Of a DNA stretch of 64,000 nucleotides, positions 10,110-21,430 are shown piece after piece. The translations under genes were made by a program, and so were the position numbers. Source of the stretch: Dichetophora obliterata (lineage: Eukaryota > Arthropoda > Insecta > Diptera > Sciomyzidae); contig OY986438.1 of NCBI GenBank assembly GCA_963920525.1, positions 53,889,753-53,953,752 of the forward strand. The letters are read 5' to 3'. The first letter of the stretch is position 1, and each line of letters begins with the position of its first letter. A model generated the notes under the pieces. That model was not told the origin of the DNA and searched no databases. It saw only the letters and a program-made list of their open reading frames with translations.

Positions 10110-10866
10110 GATATGACTTCAACAATTTTAAAAATATTTCTGATTTACATTCGAAAAAATTTTGGTTTTCAGGGTTGCCATGATATCAGTCCCTGGTTTC
10201 AGGTTAAAAAATAAAAAAAAACCTTAACAAAAAGGATATTTCTGTGGTCACAAGAAATAACGACTAAACTCAAAGTATCGTAAAAAACGATATTTTAATT
10301 ACACGAACTACGACTCATTTTTTTGAAATATATGAACCGTTACAAACAAAATATGTGCAGACATAAGTGATGATCAATTCCGGGCAAAAAATGGATATCT
10401 GCATACTTCCAAAAATTGGCAATTAAGTTAATTCAGAATCGATTTTTTACGATATTTTGAGTTTAGTCAGATTTAGTCAGAAATTAACTTAAAAAATAAA
10501 AATAAAAATCAAAATTTACCAGTTATTTTTTGTTCATAAATATATCACGCAAATTTTATATTTGCCTTAAAAAAAATCAAAACTTACCAGTTGTTTTGTG
10601 TTCATTATATTTCAAGGGTGGGTAAAAGATCAAAAATACAAAAAAATTATATTTTTCGTATATTTCACCAACTTGAGCGACCTCTTAATCAGTTTTGATG
10701 GATCCGAAATTTCATATTTCATCAGCATTTAAGTTAAGTTTGCTTGCTTAAGTGAAAAAATATCCCTTTTTTAAAACCAGGAACTGATATCATGGCAACC
10801 CTGAAAACCAAAATTTTATACGAATGTGCATCAGAAATATTTCTTTAAAATTATTAAAGTCATTTC
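10110..10866. mobile_element. 757-bp foldback element with nested inverted repeats, family C
   Basis: Long arms: left ATGACTTCAACAATTTTAAA, ATATTTCTGATTTACATTCG, TTTTGGTTTTCAGGGTTGCC, ATGATATCAGTCCCTGGTTT; right arm is the inverted equivalent ending near 10866. About 95 bp per arm at high identity. Inside, a second inverted pair (GACTAAACTCAAAGTATCGT at about 10262 against its complement ending near 10470) makes the whole nearly palindromic. CAGGGTTGCCA lies within the arm, not at the very end. No coding region. Confidence 0.75.
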
Positions 10867-11169
10867 AAATGATTTTTTTTTTGTGTTCGATATGGCAGAA
10901 ACAGATACTCTGAGGATTTTTGAAAAAAGTCAAGTTTCAACCGCTTTAATTTTTTTACCAAGTTTTGGTTTTTTGCTCAAAATTGCTCAAAATTATGCCA
11001 CAACTACCTGTGATGTCGTTTTTCAAAATTTTGCATTTTTGAATTTTTGGAAATCTTTTTCGTAAAAATACTCAATTTCCCAATTTGGGAACACTTCTAG
11101 GGAAAACTTTCATAACGACCAGGGTATGCAACGTAATTGCATAATTTTTTTCTGTCAATATTAGTCATA

Positions 11170-11749
11170 TGGCGTTTTCTTTTCTCGACAAAAAATTCTG
11201 CCCTCTGAGAGTGCAGAATTTTTTAAATTTTGGCCTAAACTCAAAAAATGTTGACCTGTTCTTAGTCGAGAAAAGAACATAAAAATGCAACTTCTTTTTC
11301 AATGTTGTGTTGGCTGCCCTGCTATATCGAGAAACATCAAATAAATTGCAGAAATTTTCCGTGAAATAGCAATCCAGCAATTCATTTTAAATAAAACAGA
11401 CCACTGATGTGGCTATTTCGTTAATATCAGCTATTTTATGTTTACTTATAATAAATTTTTGTAAAGAAGAAGCTCACTCTTTAATAAAATGTCAATACAA
11501 TGTTCAATATTTTCTTAACATGTCACTTTTTTGTTTCTTAAGTTGGTAGCATTTGAGGGCAGAACTCCGAAGCCGTTGATCTTGAGAGTGCAAAAATTCT
11601 GCATTTTTTATACTTTTCAGGTCAAAATTTTCGAGAAAAGAACACGATTTATTATAAGAGGTCAACATCAACAAAAGAACACAAAAGGTGCAGAATTCTC
11701 AAAGAAGGCAGAAAAAATGCAGAATTTTTTCGAGAAAAGAAAACGCCAA
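11170..11749. mobile_element. Foldback element family D, copy 1
   Basis: Ends TGGCGTTTTCTTTTCTCGA on both sides in inverted orientation, followed by AAAAAATTCTGC. The arms are filled with repeats of GAGAAAAGAAC and TGCAGAATT. The same end architecture, with AGCACATTCTTT in place of GGCGTTTTCTTT, recurs at 43711-45626. I could not define a clean target duplication. Confidence 0.7.
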
Positions 11750-11759
11750 TAGTTTCAAA

Positions 11760-13150
11760 AATTAGTTCCACTGCATTTTATTGATATACTGCCATATTTG
11801 AATTGTTGCGATATATTTCGTATATTCCATCCATTTGAGCGACCCTAAATCACTTCGGATTGATCTGAAATTTCGTACTTTATCATTTCTCATCTATTCG
11901 AATATTTTTAGGGTGAGCGATTCCAACTAAAATAAAATTTGCCCATACAAGCAGGGGGCACTCTAATATACACTAGGGTGGTACATATATTATACACATA
12001 TCCAAATTTCATTTTTATCTGATTATAATTTGGTGGTCTGTGGCTCACTTCTTAGAGCTACCTATATAAATAAATACTATTACTTAGAATTATTTCATTA
12101 AAAATCAATATCTCTTAAAGTACTCCATTTTCATTATTGTTATTGGTCTTAAATTTTAGATAATGATAGTTGGAATGCACAATGATGGAAAAGTTCATAG
12201 GGTTGTTATATGTTTTTGGATTAAAAGTTACAACAAGTAGTTTTTTGTATTTATATTTTTATATTTTAATCGTTTTGGGCAACCACCAAATAGTTTTCCG
12301 ATAAAGAAGAAATTTGAATGTCATAACAGACAAAATATGAGGGAATACGTGTTTTTTTAAACCATTTTGCTTAAAAGATAGTGGCTCTAAATTCAATTTA
12401 CCAGCAAAATTGATTTTTCCTCATACAAATCGTATGGGAAAATTAGAAAATGAATTCGCGACCTCTAAACCTTTACCAATTGAGATGCGCTTCACAGAGG
12501 GTGTTTCAAAGGTCAAGTGGAAGTATTAAAGCCGCGGACATCTGTGAAAATAAAAAATAAATATTTTTTTGGGACACCCTAATATACATTGTACAAATTG
12601 ATACAACTTTTGCGTTGAAACTACTGAAGAATTGTAACCTAACAAATTTTATAGTAAATACACAGTTAAAATTTATATTCAAAAAATTCTATAGGAGAGC
12701 TACTGTAAATTTGTTAGCTAACAAGTTTAGCAATACATGGCCCTGTAAAAATTGATATTACAACAACTTCTGCTGTAGAGCTACCGTAAAACTTTTACCT
12801 TATAAGGTTTACAGCAGGTTACAATTCCTTTACTATAGAATTAACAATTTTAATCGTTTGGCCAGATGAATGTTTGTTAATTTTAATATTCTTTACTATA
12901 AGCCTGTACTTTTCCGAAAAAATAATAATGAAGAAAATCTATCGTTAAAAGGATTTATTGAATTGAATGATTTATTTATACAGTCTACTTATACATTTTG
13001 TCATATTTTATTGTCATATAAATAAATTACAAGTAAAGGTCGTTGTACAAATTTTTTTATTTTTAATTTTTATTATTCATAATGCACTGAAGACATTCAC
13101 GACTACACAACATTATGACTCGACATGAAGAAAGAGTCATTATATGTAGA
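11760..13150. other. AT-rich stretch with two GGG(G)CAC-CTAATATACA element ends
   Basis: No gene seen. GGGGCACTCTAATATACA (about 11955) and GGGACACCCTAATATACA (about 12572) have the same orientation and look like the same terminus of two related element fragments; the opposite ends are not identified. A piece near 11808-11880 (TTCGTATATTCCATCCATTT GAGCGACC) resembles 10657-10685 (TTCGTATATTTCACCAACTT GAGCGACC). The rest is featureless AT-rich DNA. Confidence 0.4.
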
Positions 13151-13153
13151 AAT

Positions 13154-13329
13154 CAAGAATGTTAGAAACAAGATTACGACATCGACGTCACTGGAGCCGA
13201 TTGAATGTTGCCTTCTCTATATTTTTCCTTGTTAGTCATCTCTTTTTAGCCAATGGGAACAGTTGACTCCAATTATGTCATCTGGTGGTAAAACATGTGG
13301 ATGTCGTAATCTTGTTTCTATCATTCTTG
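13154..13329. mobile_element. 176-bp MULE-like MITE with 9-bp target duplication
   Basis: Terminal inverted repeats of about 31 bp, beginning CAAGAATGTTAGAAACAAGA and continuing TTACGACATC; the right arm matches with one change (A for T after CAAGAATG). Direct duplication TGTAGAAAT lies on both sides (13145-13153 and 13330-13338). A 9-bp duplication with long inverted repeats is the usual signature of Mutator-like (MULE) non-autonomous elements. Internal sequence is unrelated and non-coding. Confidence 0.8.
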
Positions 13330-13752
13330 TGTAGAAATCATACGATTGTTTCATTCACGCATTTCATTCCATATCGACCACAGCAACACGGCCATGTTGC
13401 AGCGAAATTTTCACCAACTTCACCTCCATAAGAAAAACATGTAAAAATAATTTGACAGATGTCGTAAAGTCGCTGACGTTGTTAATGTGTTCAGTACATA
13501 AGGCATAAGTGTTAAATCAGGTGTTTTGCGAAAGAAAACAAAAGATAGAAACAAACATGCTACAATAAAAACAGGAAGGGTCACCACTAAGAGCGCGACC
13601 GCCGAAACTGTCAAAACAAAAGTGAAGACATTTGTTTGTATGGTACAATAAAACTAGGTAGGCTTACGACATTGCGATGTAGGCATTATTTGTAGAAAAT
13701 TTTATAAGCTTTTATTCATTATACTATTTGTTTGGTAATTGTTTGGTTTGGT

Positions 13753-13797
13753 AGTTCTGGAGATATATGCCACTTAATCGCATATATCTCCAGAACT
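13753..13797. repeat. Perfect 18-bp hairpin, 9-base loop
   Basis: AGTTCTGGAGATATATGC (13753-13770) and its exact complement (13780-13797) around the loop CACTTAATC, followed at once by a run of T. No element flanks are evident. Confidence 0.7.
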
Positions 13798-13939
13798 TTT
13801 TTTTTTTGTAAAAAAAACTTCAGTGGACCATATCTCGAAAAAGGTCTGACAAAAATAAAAGAATGACATTTTCGAAATCAACCAATTTTACATTAGAAAT
13901 GGATAGTAGCACTCATTGTACAAACGACTTTTCGGAATT

Positions 13940-14545
13940 TGTGCGCCAGTGTTGTTCATTTCAATTATGCATTTTCGTTATTAAGAATAATTAATCAATT
14001 TCTATTGTTGTGAATGCTATTCATTAAAAATGCACATACAAAGAATTTCAGAATTTTCAATAATTCTTTTTTTATCCATTCTTGTTTTTAATTCATTTGT
14101 TATTCATTGTTCATTTTTCATTCGTTATTAATTTTTTATTCGTTTGTTATTCATTATTGATTTTATTCATTATTCAATAGCGAATGGCAAGATTTTTTAT
14201 TAATTTTATTTTTATTCAAAATTTAATAATAATAAAATTAATAATATTTAAATAAATATTTATATTAAATATTTAAAATCAAATTAATAATAAAAAATAG
14301 AAAATCAATAATACATAAAAAATTTATAATGGCTAAAGAGAAAGAATTCTGAAATTCTTTGTGAATTGCATTTTTTGTAAATAGCATTCATATGAATTAA
14401 AAAGTTATTCATTGTTCTGAATAATGAAAATGAATAATTCAAATAATAATAAATCAATTCACATTTTTTCAAATTGAATGTGAATTAAAATTCTTTTTTT
14501 TAAATCAATCTTGAATTCATTGAAGCGATACTTATTTCGTTATTT
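13940..14545. mobile_element. Foldback element family E, ATTCAT-rich
   Basis: Inverted arms: left GAATGCTATTCATTAAAAAT, GCACATACAAAGAATTTCAG; right arm reverse-complemented GAATGCTATTTACAAAAAAT, GCAATTCACAAAGAATTTCAG. Similarity extends outward through TTCATTATTCAGAACAATGA. The centre (14080-14330) is simple ATTCATT/ATTTAAT sequence. Outer limits approximate. Confidence 0.6.
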
Positions 14546-14789
14546 ACTGATTCACCCTTATGTAGATAAAATCACATTAAATACATTCATTAACAGCTCT
14601 GATAATAAGATATAATATCTTGCGATATTATTAATCAATACGGGCACTTAAAATTATACATAAACCGTTGAAAAATTCAAGAACTAATCTATATTTTTAT
14701 TTTTAAACTTTCTTAAATTTAAGAATATTAAGAGAATTAAAAAAAAATACAATAATTCATATTGAAATAAACTTAAAATTAAAATAAAA

Positions 14790-15290
14790 ACTTCGGAATA
14801 ATTCAAGAATAGCGACAACTTTTATTTCGACCTTCCAAATCCAAATTTTAGGACGCTCGCAATTGGATTAGAAGTTATAGGGGGCTTAATTTGGGAAAAA
14901 TGGTCCCATGACAACCAGTGCGGTTATTTTATTGCGCATATTATTCAACGAGATATCAACCATAAAAATCCATGAATATCTTTCAAATTTATAAGACAGT
15001 CTGTTTGTGCAATATTTTTATGCAATATTACATAATGTGCAATATTTTTTAATGTGCAAGTCCAAAAAGAGTTTACAAACTATAAAAATCCATGTACTGA
15101 AAAAACAAGTTTTTTAAGCCAATTTGAACGATTTTAACTTCTAAACCACATAAGAGCGGTTTGCGATTTTTTTCAGATTTTGATTTAGGAGGTCAATAAT
15201 AATCTCAAAAAAAAAGTTGATACTACAGTCGTAAAATTAGAGTTTTCGCTATTCTTGAAATGTTACAAAAATTTCATTTTCTTATAGTAT
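14790..15290. mobile_element. Palindromic foldback element, family B copy 2
   Basis: Left arm: TTCAAGAATAGCGACAACTT, GACGCTCGCAATTGGATTAG, AAGTTATAGGGGGCTTAATT, TATTCAACGAGATATCAACC. Right arm, inverted: TTCAAGAATAGCGAAAACTC, then GCAAACCGCTCTTATGTGG and AGAAGTTAAAATCG. The order and wording of these blocks match the element at 8835-9385, so the two are copies of one family. Confidence 0.7.
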
Positions 15291-15440
15291 ATTTCTTTCA
15301 AATCTACTATATTTGTATTAGATTTATTAACGCAACTTGTAACTGGCTGGTATTTGAAAATAGCTATTGTTTCTTTTTGGATAGCAAGACCTGGTTTTTG
15401 TTTATGTGACATACTCGTACGAGCCTAACAACAAATCCAA

Positions 15441-15692
15441 ATGTTCAAAAGGCAAAACGAGAAGCACTATCAGCCAAAACAATCAAAAAACCACGAAACT
15501 GTGATATCGACATCAAAGCCAAAACCACGAAGACTGACTGCGAAAGAGCGAAGGCGCTTCTGCTATGGAGAATGGTATACAAGGAGAGTAGTCACCAGCG
15601 AAGAAAAGACTTACCAACCAACCAATGAACCAGTCATCGCTTGTCTTTCGAAACGTACATACGTATGGATGAACGGCTCGCACAGTCGGTGA
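15441..15692 (+). CDS. Unrecognised basic ORF, 83 codons
   Basis: Begins MFKRQNEKHYQPKQSKNHET and has a basic middle (KPKPRRLTAKERRRFCYGEW). It is more GC-rich than its flanks and lies upstream of a TATA-like segment at 16212. No family recognised, no membrane segment, no Kozak context worth noting. It may be a small gene, an upstream exon, or chance. Confidence 0.2.
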   Translation: MFKRQNEKHYQPKQSKNHETVISTSKPKPRRLTAKERRRFCYGEWYTRRVVTSEEKTYQPTNEPVIACLSKRTYVWMNGSHSR

Positions 15693-16211
15693 TCGCGCTT
15701 GTCAATTGTTTTGATTCGAAAAAAAGAAGTTCTTTTGAATTTGGTCTTGCATATTTAAATTTTTTGCACATTTTTGTCTGTGCCGCGATCGTGAAATCAC
15801 GCAGACAAATACAAACGTAATCCGATTCCCGTTTACTCCGTGGTATTTTATACTTTGAGTAAGAACTTTAAATTCCACCAGTGCAGTTAGTGAGATACCG
15901 TAGAGTACTGTGCCATACAGGATAGCCACTTCACAAGAGTTGAGATACAATAAAACAGGTAAAATTGCAAATGGATAATGAACAAAAAAACAAACTACTA
16001 TGAACTGTGAACCATGCAGCTCGTCCAAAGAACATCCAGCCGGTTTGCAGATACTTTCTCTGTGATGAGCCAATTTATTTTTATTTATAGCTCAGCGAGC
16101 TGAGATCCGTTGGTGGTGTGCCAGTCGTCAACAAGACATAGTTATCGAATATTAGCCGTTAAAACGGAGAAGCATCCTTGTCTTCTTGCAGCCGTTAACC
16201 ACGCTACGGCA

Positions 16212-16332
16212 TATAAAAGCGGTTTTATGAGATACAAGTACTCGGCATTGTGCTTGTGATTAAAGTGAGGGGAATAAAAATCCTTTGCAAATTCACAAAT
16301 TCGTGAATAAAAAGTTGTTATGCCGGTTTTCG
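16212..16332 (+). promoter_or_regulatory. Possible core promoter and gene start (TATAAAAG)
   Basis: TATAAAAG at 16212-16219 in a GC-richer island (16080-16260). About 30 bp downstream is a possible start-site region (TCGGCATTGTG). An ATG at 16320 encodes MPVF and is followed by GTAAAT at 16332, which could be a weak 5' splice site. Together these could be the start of a host gene transcribed rightwards, but no downstream exon was found within reach. A second TATATAAAAG lies at about 16564, ahead of a 37-codon open stretch (YIKDESALDGPHFVPPHQFA and on). Confidence 0.25.
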
Positions 16333-16669
16333 TAAATTTATTTTGTTTCTTTTAATTTTTTTATTTGTGTCTCCCTGAACTTGGAGCAATGTTGCAGCCA
16401 GATAATCTGGTTTTTTTAGTCGATCAAAGCTGTGAAGAAATAATTTCTCATTTTGATATCTTATTCTGCCTCAAGAGGTGAACAACGATACGCATTTTGC
16501 ATTTTGTTCTGTGTGCATTATTTGTTTACAATGATGTAGGAATAAATAAAATTGTTGTTGGACTATATAAAAGATGAAAGTGCATTGGACGGTCCTCATT
16601 TTGTACCTCCTCATCAATTTGCAACAATGTATTTGAAGAATAGTCAATATAGACAACGACAAGCTGCAT

Positions 16670-17635
16670 TGTAAAGATATGTATATGATGTGTATATAAA
16701 TTTTTCTGGCGAAGATCTGAAATTAGTTTGTAATTACTTTGAAATCTTTGAGACTTTGAAAAATTTCCGAAATTTTTGCTTAGTTTAGCCAAGCGCAAGC
16801 ACGTAAAGGTGTTGAAATATTCAACTAGTGGGGAATAAAACGGTTTAAAGAGTAAACAGTTATTGGCGAAGTTCTTGGTAAAGACAGTTTTAATAAACAC
16901 TCGTATTAATTCTTGAAACTGTTATTTAATTTGCTAAAACTCTACCGATATTAACCCAAACTACAACCAAGAAACGTTACGTTTAAACACAGTTTGTGTT
17001 TATGAAGAAACTCGAAGGTCTTTTTTACACAACGTGCTTAACTCTTAAGTGCATGTTGTTCCCAAATGTCTGCGAGCCATGTTTCGTCTACTCTGCTAAA
17101 AGCGTATAGTGTTGGTTTCCGAACGCAGTTTGAGCACTGCACTTTTTTAGTACAAAATAAAAAAATCGTGTTTTTAAGGGTTAAACTTTGAAAAGAGAAG
17201 CGAAAAATAAAATTTAATTTATAGATTTAAAATTTAAAACTGCAGAAATTTGTCGCCAATTTTAAGAAACCACCAACAAACAATTATAAAAAAGTTATCA
17301 AATTAAAAACCTTAAGTTAAGTTAGCACCAAAAGAAATAAAGCAGAAAAAATGTTTGCTTGTCAAATTTTCAAGCTTTGTGTGTTATTTAATTGGTTTAA
17401 AAAAGTAGAGAAAAATTAGTTTGTGACGGTAATATGTATTAGTTATGTGATTTTTATATATTTACTGGATAATATATAAATTAATGTAATTAAATATATT
17501 AAATATATAATAATAAATTAATATATAATTAAATTGGCAAGTTATCTATGAAATGCCATCGATTGAAAACCAGCTCAATTATTTGCAGCAAATATTATGA
17601 ACTTATTTAATGAATTTGTCCCAATCTAAACTAGA
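16670..17635. other. AT-rich non-coding stretch
   Basis: Nothing assignable. A minus-strand frame (16526-16900, 124 codons) is open, but its residues (rich in F, L, N, S) look like translated AT-rich DNA and match no family I know. Confidence 0.4.
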
Positions 17636-17639
17636 AGTG

Positions 17640-17950
17640 TTAAAATTCAGCAGAAGCTTTATTTTAATGCTTATATCAAAAGAATTATAACGGTGCGAAA
17701 CGTGTCTTACAACCGCTGGAAGCAATTCAAAAGACCAGAGTTGTATTTAAAAAGCTGAATTTAGAGAAATAAGGAAAAATGCAAATAATGAAATTGTAGC
17801 TGCTAAGAGAAGATTTTATGGTAAAAAATACAAAAATGCAGTTGATTCAAAAAAGATATGGAAAGAAATCCGAGTAATTAGAGTAGGCAAGAACTTGTCT
17901 GCTGTAAGTGATGCTACCGATGTGAATGACCTAAACCAAATTTATTTTTA
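17640..17950 (+). pseudogene. LINE ORF2 fragment, linker between endonuclease and RT
   Basis: Joining frames across small breaks gives YFNAYIKRIITVRNVSYNRW KQFKRPELYLK, then AEFREIRKNANNEIVAAKRR FYGKKYKNAVDSKKIWKEIR, then SDATDVNDLNQIYF. This matches the usual wording of the segment between the endonuclease and the reverse transcriptase in Jockey/CR1-type LINEs (RN-x-AY-x-RW, IR-x-A/K-x(2)YY, LW-x(2)IR, DPN-DLN-x-YF). No reverse transcriptase follows. A dead fragment. Confidence 0.6.
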
Positions 17951-18171
17951 ATATACCAATGCATATGAACTAATATATCATGAACAGTTTGAGAAATACT
18001 GCGTGCGTCGCAGCATTCTTCCTTTAATGTATTAAGATATGCATACTTTCAGGCTGAATATTTTTGAGAATAGTTTGAGAGATATTGGGCACGGAGCAGC
18101 GTGCTTGTCTTTTATATAATAAGATGTTAACATTAAATTTGCTGTTATGATACGAAATACAACAAATCTAT

Positions 18172-18309
18172 GGCCCATTATCATAGTCAAAATAAAAGTC
18201 GACTTTAAATTTAGTGCAAACTTTTTGACAGCATATTATATTTAAAAACTGTTAAAAGTGCTAATACTAAATTTAGAGTCGACTTTTATTTTGACTTTGA
18301 TAATGGGCC
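18172..18309. mobile_element. 138-bp palindromic MITE, GGCCCATTATCA ends
   Basis: Near-perfect inverted arms of about 44 bp: GGCCCATTATCATAGTCAAA ATAAAAGTCGACTTTAAATT TAGT on the left and its complement on the right with two or three changes. TAT flanks both sides (18169-18171 and 18310-18312), a 3-bp target that would suit a Harbinger-type source. The internal GTCGACTTT resembles the ends of the Harbinger element at 2092-5515, but that short palindrome could coincide. Confidence 0.75.
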
Positions 18310-18930
18310 TATGATGCCCATTTTAAAGTTTAAACATTAAACGTTTTAAAGTTTAAACATTTTTGCTCTGATCTACGAATAGAAGACAACATTGATGAAG
18401 TAAAAATTTAAACGATACTTAATATGAAGACACTGCAATAAAACGCCTAATAATAAAAAAAATTATGATCATGAATGTCTGTTTAAAAAAATTCTTGTCT
18501 TTTAGTATTCGGATCAAAAATAGTTCAATTTATGTCTTTATACTTATATTAATATTTTCATATCTTAGACATTAGCTTTTCGGTATCTGTTTTCAATTTT
18601 TATTTTAAAATTTCTTATTTTTAATATTTTTTTTCGATTTCAATTTTAATAATCAATTCAAAATGTTAAGTTTTTCGATTATCGACATATGATTTCACAT
18701 TGTTTTTTTGATTCTATGATCAGATTTTTGATATTTGATTTTCGTTTTCTAATTTTACATATCTTATTTTAGATTTTAATTTGAATTATTTATTTGAAAT
18801 GTTAAGTCTTTCGTGCAAATCAATGATGATATTTTCTAATTACAATTTTATAATTCTACAAAAAATATAATTTTTTAGATGTATATTTGAGCTATATGCC
18901 AAATAAGTTCAAGAATAAACAGGTCTTAAC

Positions 18931-19970
18931 CACGGTTGCCACCTTTGTGGGAAAAATCCCATTTGTGGTTATTTTTAATTGCCGTGGGAAATGGGAATTC
19001 CCATGGTATTTTTTTATTGAGTGTGTTTTTTTTAATTCAAGTGGGATTTTTTTTGTGGGATTTTTTTTTTTTTTGTTTTGAAGGATTTATATTTATTTTT
19101 CAGTTAAAATATGTATAAATATTTATACATAAAAGTATATATTTTCCATTGTTCATTGTCAAAATCGTCTCAACCCATCTATATGATTTTCACAACGAAT
19201 TCGTTAAGATTTCGGATACTTTAGTTTGGTGGGAAGTTCTTTCACTCTTGGCATAATTACATGCATCGGAAAAATATGTTTCAGTGAATTTTTTTTCTTT
19301 TTTTATCATTATACAAAATTGGTATATCTTAAAATTGATTTGTGATTGGCCCTTATTACGAGTTGTTTTCGACGTAATCTTCGCTGGTTATCGAACAACG
19401 AGTATCGAACTTCAAACCCGGTCGAAATGTTCGTTGTTCATCGAATTTTCAGTCGAATAGAATTTTGGTTTTGATGCGGTGCGTGTTGAGCAATAATTGT
19501 TAAAAAGATAAGAATTTCGTGATTGTGTTTTGCTTTTAAAAGTTTAAAAACTAATTTGGAATTTTTTTTTTTGCAAACTTTAAACAGGTTTAAGGTAGAT
19601 TAAACAAATATTTTTTATTAAATATTATTACTAAAAGACTAATTAAAACACAGATGACGAAATATACTAGTTCTTTATAATTTTTTTAATTTTTTGTTTC
19701 ATTTTTGACAATTTGTTATGTCTGTATTATTTACTGTGGTAATTTTTAATAGAATAGAGATTTTTGTGGTTTTTTTAATACAAATGGGATTTTTCTTGAT
19801 TTTTTTAAATACAAATGGAATTTTTCGTGGTTTTTTTATTTGCCCGTGGGATTTTTTTTAATTGCGATGGGATTTTTTTCAATTTTATACCATGGGAATT
19901 TTCGTGGTTATTAATTTTTGCTATTGTGGGAAAAAGGTTTTTTTCGTGGGAGTTTGAGGTGGCAACCGTG
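18931..19970. mobile_element. 1.04-kb hAT-like element, CACGGTTGCCACC ends
   Basis: Terminal inverted repeat CACGGTTGCCACC, with extended subterminal matches (GGGAAAAATCCCA, ATAACCAC, TTCCCATGGTAT). Flanking 8-bp duplication GTCTTAAC (18923-18930) and GTCGTAAC (19971-19978), 7 of 8 identical. Many GTGGGATTTTTTT units lie in both arms. An 8-bp duplication and GGTTGCCA-type ends point to hAT. No transposase frame. Confidence 0.75.
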
Positions 19971-19979
19971 GTCGTAACA

Positions 19980-21210
19980 ACAAAAAGTTCTTTACAGAAC
20001 AAACCACTAAACTGGCAGCTGTTTCGTTGATCGCTACATCAACTCTTCAGTCTTTCGTGACTCAAAAGTTTTTCGATTTTCAACATTTGATAATCAATTT
20101 TTGTATCTAAATATTCGAATTTATTGAATTATAAATTTTTGGATATCAGTTTCCCAATTACAATTTTCTGTTTGAAATTTGTTTTCCGATTTCTAATTTC
20201 AATTTGACGGCTCCTATAATCAAGTAATAGGGCGTTAGACTCCTACCCAGTGGTCCCGTGTATAAATCAAAGCTTTCTTTTCTTATTTCAAATCAAAATA
20301 ACTTTAAATTACGGCGAAAAATTTTAATTGTTGGTGGGAGAAAAATTTGTAGAAAGGATGGCTTAGTAACTTGATTTGACTGAGGTAATGATTGAGATAT
20401 CGACCTAAAATAAAGGCTTTAGATTCAGTATCACATGTTTCTCCAGCTTTTCGCTATACTAAGAACATCCATCACAAAAGTTTCAATTGATTGCTCACTT
20501 CTGTGGCATCACAACGGACCAATAATCTGTTCTAAGTGGGACGGTTTAGAGACCACCCGCCATCTTATCTAACCTTACCATTTCAATTTAAGTTCGTTTT
20601 ATATCGCTATTATGGCTAAATAGTTTATTTTTGGAGCAACATAAGTCATGTAAATAGAGTTTTTTAGGAATCAACAAAATTTGTGTCATTGAAAAGCAAG
20701 CGAATATACAAGGACATTTTGGGTTGAACTTTAAAATATCGAATAATCTTTAATGCATGAATTATGGCTTATGTGTAAATATAGTGATGTATATATTAAA
20801 GCAGCTAAGATAAAATTAAGTTTTTAAATAGATTTTTTTTTAAATTTTGAGTTTTATCCAATTTTTCCAAAATTTTACACTGAAGCCCACCTAATAGCCC
20901 TTTTTTTAACTGATGCCAAAAGTGAAATCCTTGGGTCAAAAATCTTTTCATGCAAAATTTACTATTGTCAATTTAGCTTTTTACTAACATAAAAATTAAG
21001 TCAACAACTTAATGTATGGCTTTGACATAATTGTTTTGTTTACAGACGTTCCACGTAAAAATTTACTTTTTTAACCTTACTATTTACAAAATTTAAAAAA
21101 ATATTACAAATAAGAATAAGAACATAGAAAAAAATATTCCCATAATTGTTTTTTGTTCCACAAAAAAAAATCTATGTAAGACTTAATTTCAAGAAATTGA
21201 CCAACCCTAA
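19980..21210. other. AT-rich non-coding stretch
   Basis: No gene or clear element. TAGGGCGTTAGACTCCTACC (about 20228) superficially resembles a tRNA anticodon arm but has no B box and no stems. Confidence 0.4.
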
Positions 21211-21217
21211 TGTATGG

Positions 21218-21414
21218 CTGAGTTCCTAAATGCATTTATGCAAGGCACCAGTATGTTTAATTTTGGATTGGTGATTAGTTTTAATACGAAAACTGCGCAA
21301 CTCTGCTGATATTCCTAAAAATAGTATCTATAGTTGCGCAGTTTTGGTTAATAAGTTTCGGAACAATTAAAAAAAACACACTGATGCATAGCATTAATGC
21401 ATTTAGAAACTCAG
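21218..21414. mobile_element. 197-bp foldback MITE, CTGAGTTCCTAAATGCATTT ends
   Basis: Outer inverted repeat CTGAGTTCCTAAATGCATTT ATGC (left) against its complement with one or two changes (right). Inside lies a second, perfect pair: AAAACTGCGCAACT (21289-21302) and AGTTGCGCAGTTTT (21332-21345). No target duplication resolved. Confidence 0.65.
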
Positions 21415-21430
21415 ACGTTTATATATATAC

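Noticed and set aside
15702..16073. 123-codon minus-strand open frame with hydrophobic stretches
   Set aside because: Hydrophobic runs come from T-rich complement; no start context, no family, and the stronger gene-like signals here are on the plus strand.
16526..16900. 124-codon minus-strand open frame
   Set aside because: Composition is that of translated AT-rich DNA, with no motif or family resemblance.
20220..20260. tRNA-like wording TAGGGCGTTAGACTCCTACC
   Set aside because: No B box, no pairing arms and no acceptor stem; not a tRNA.
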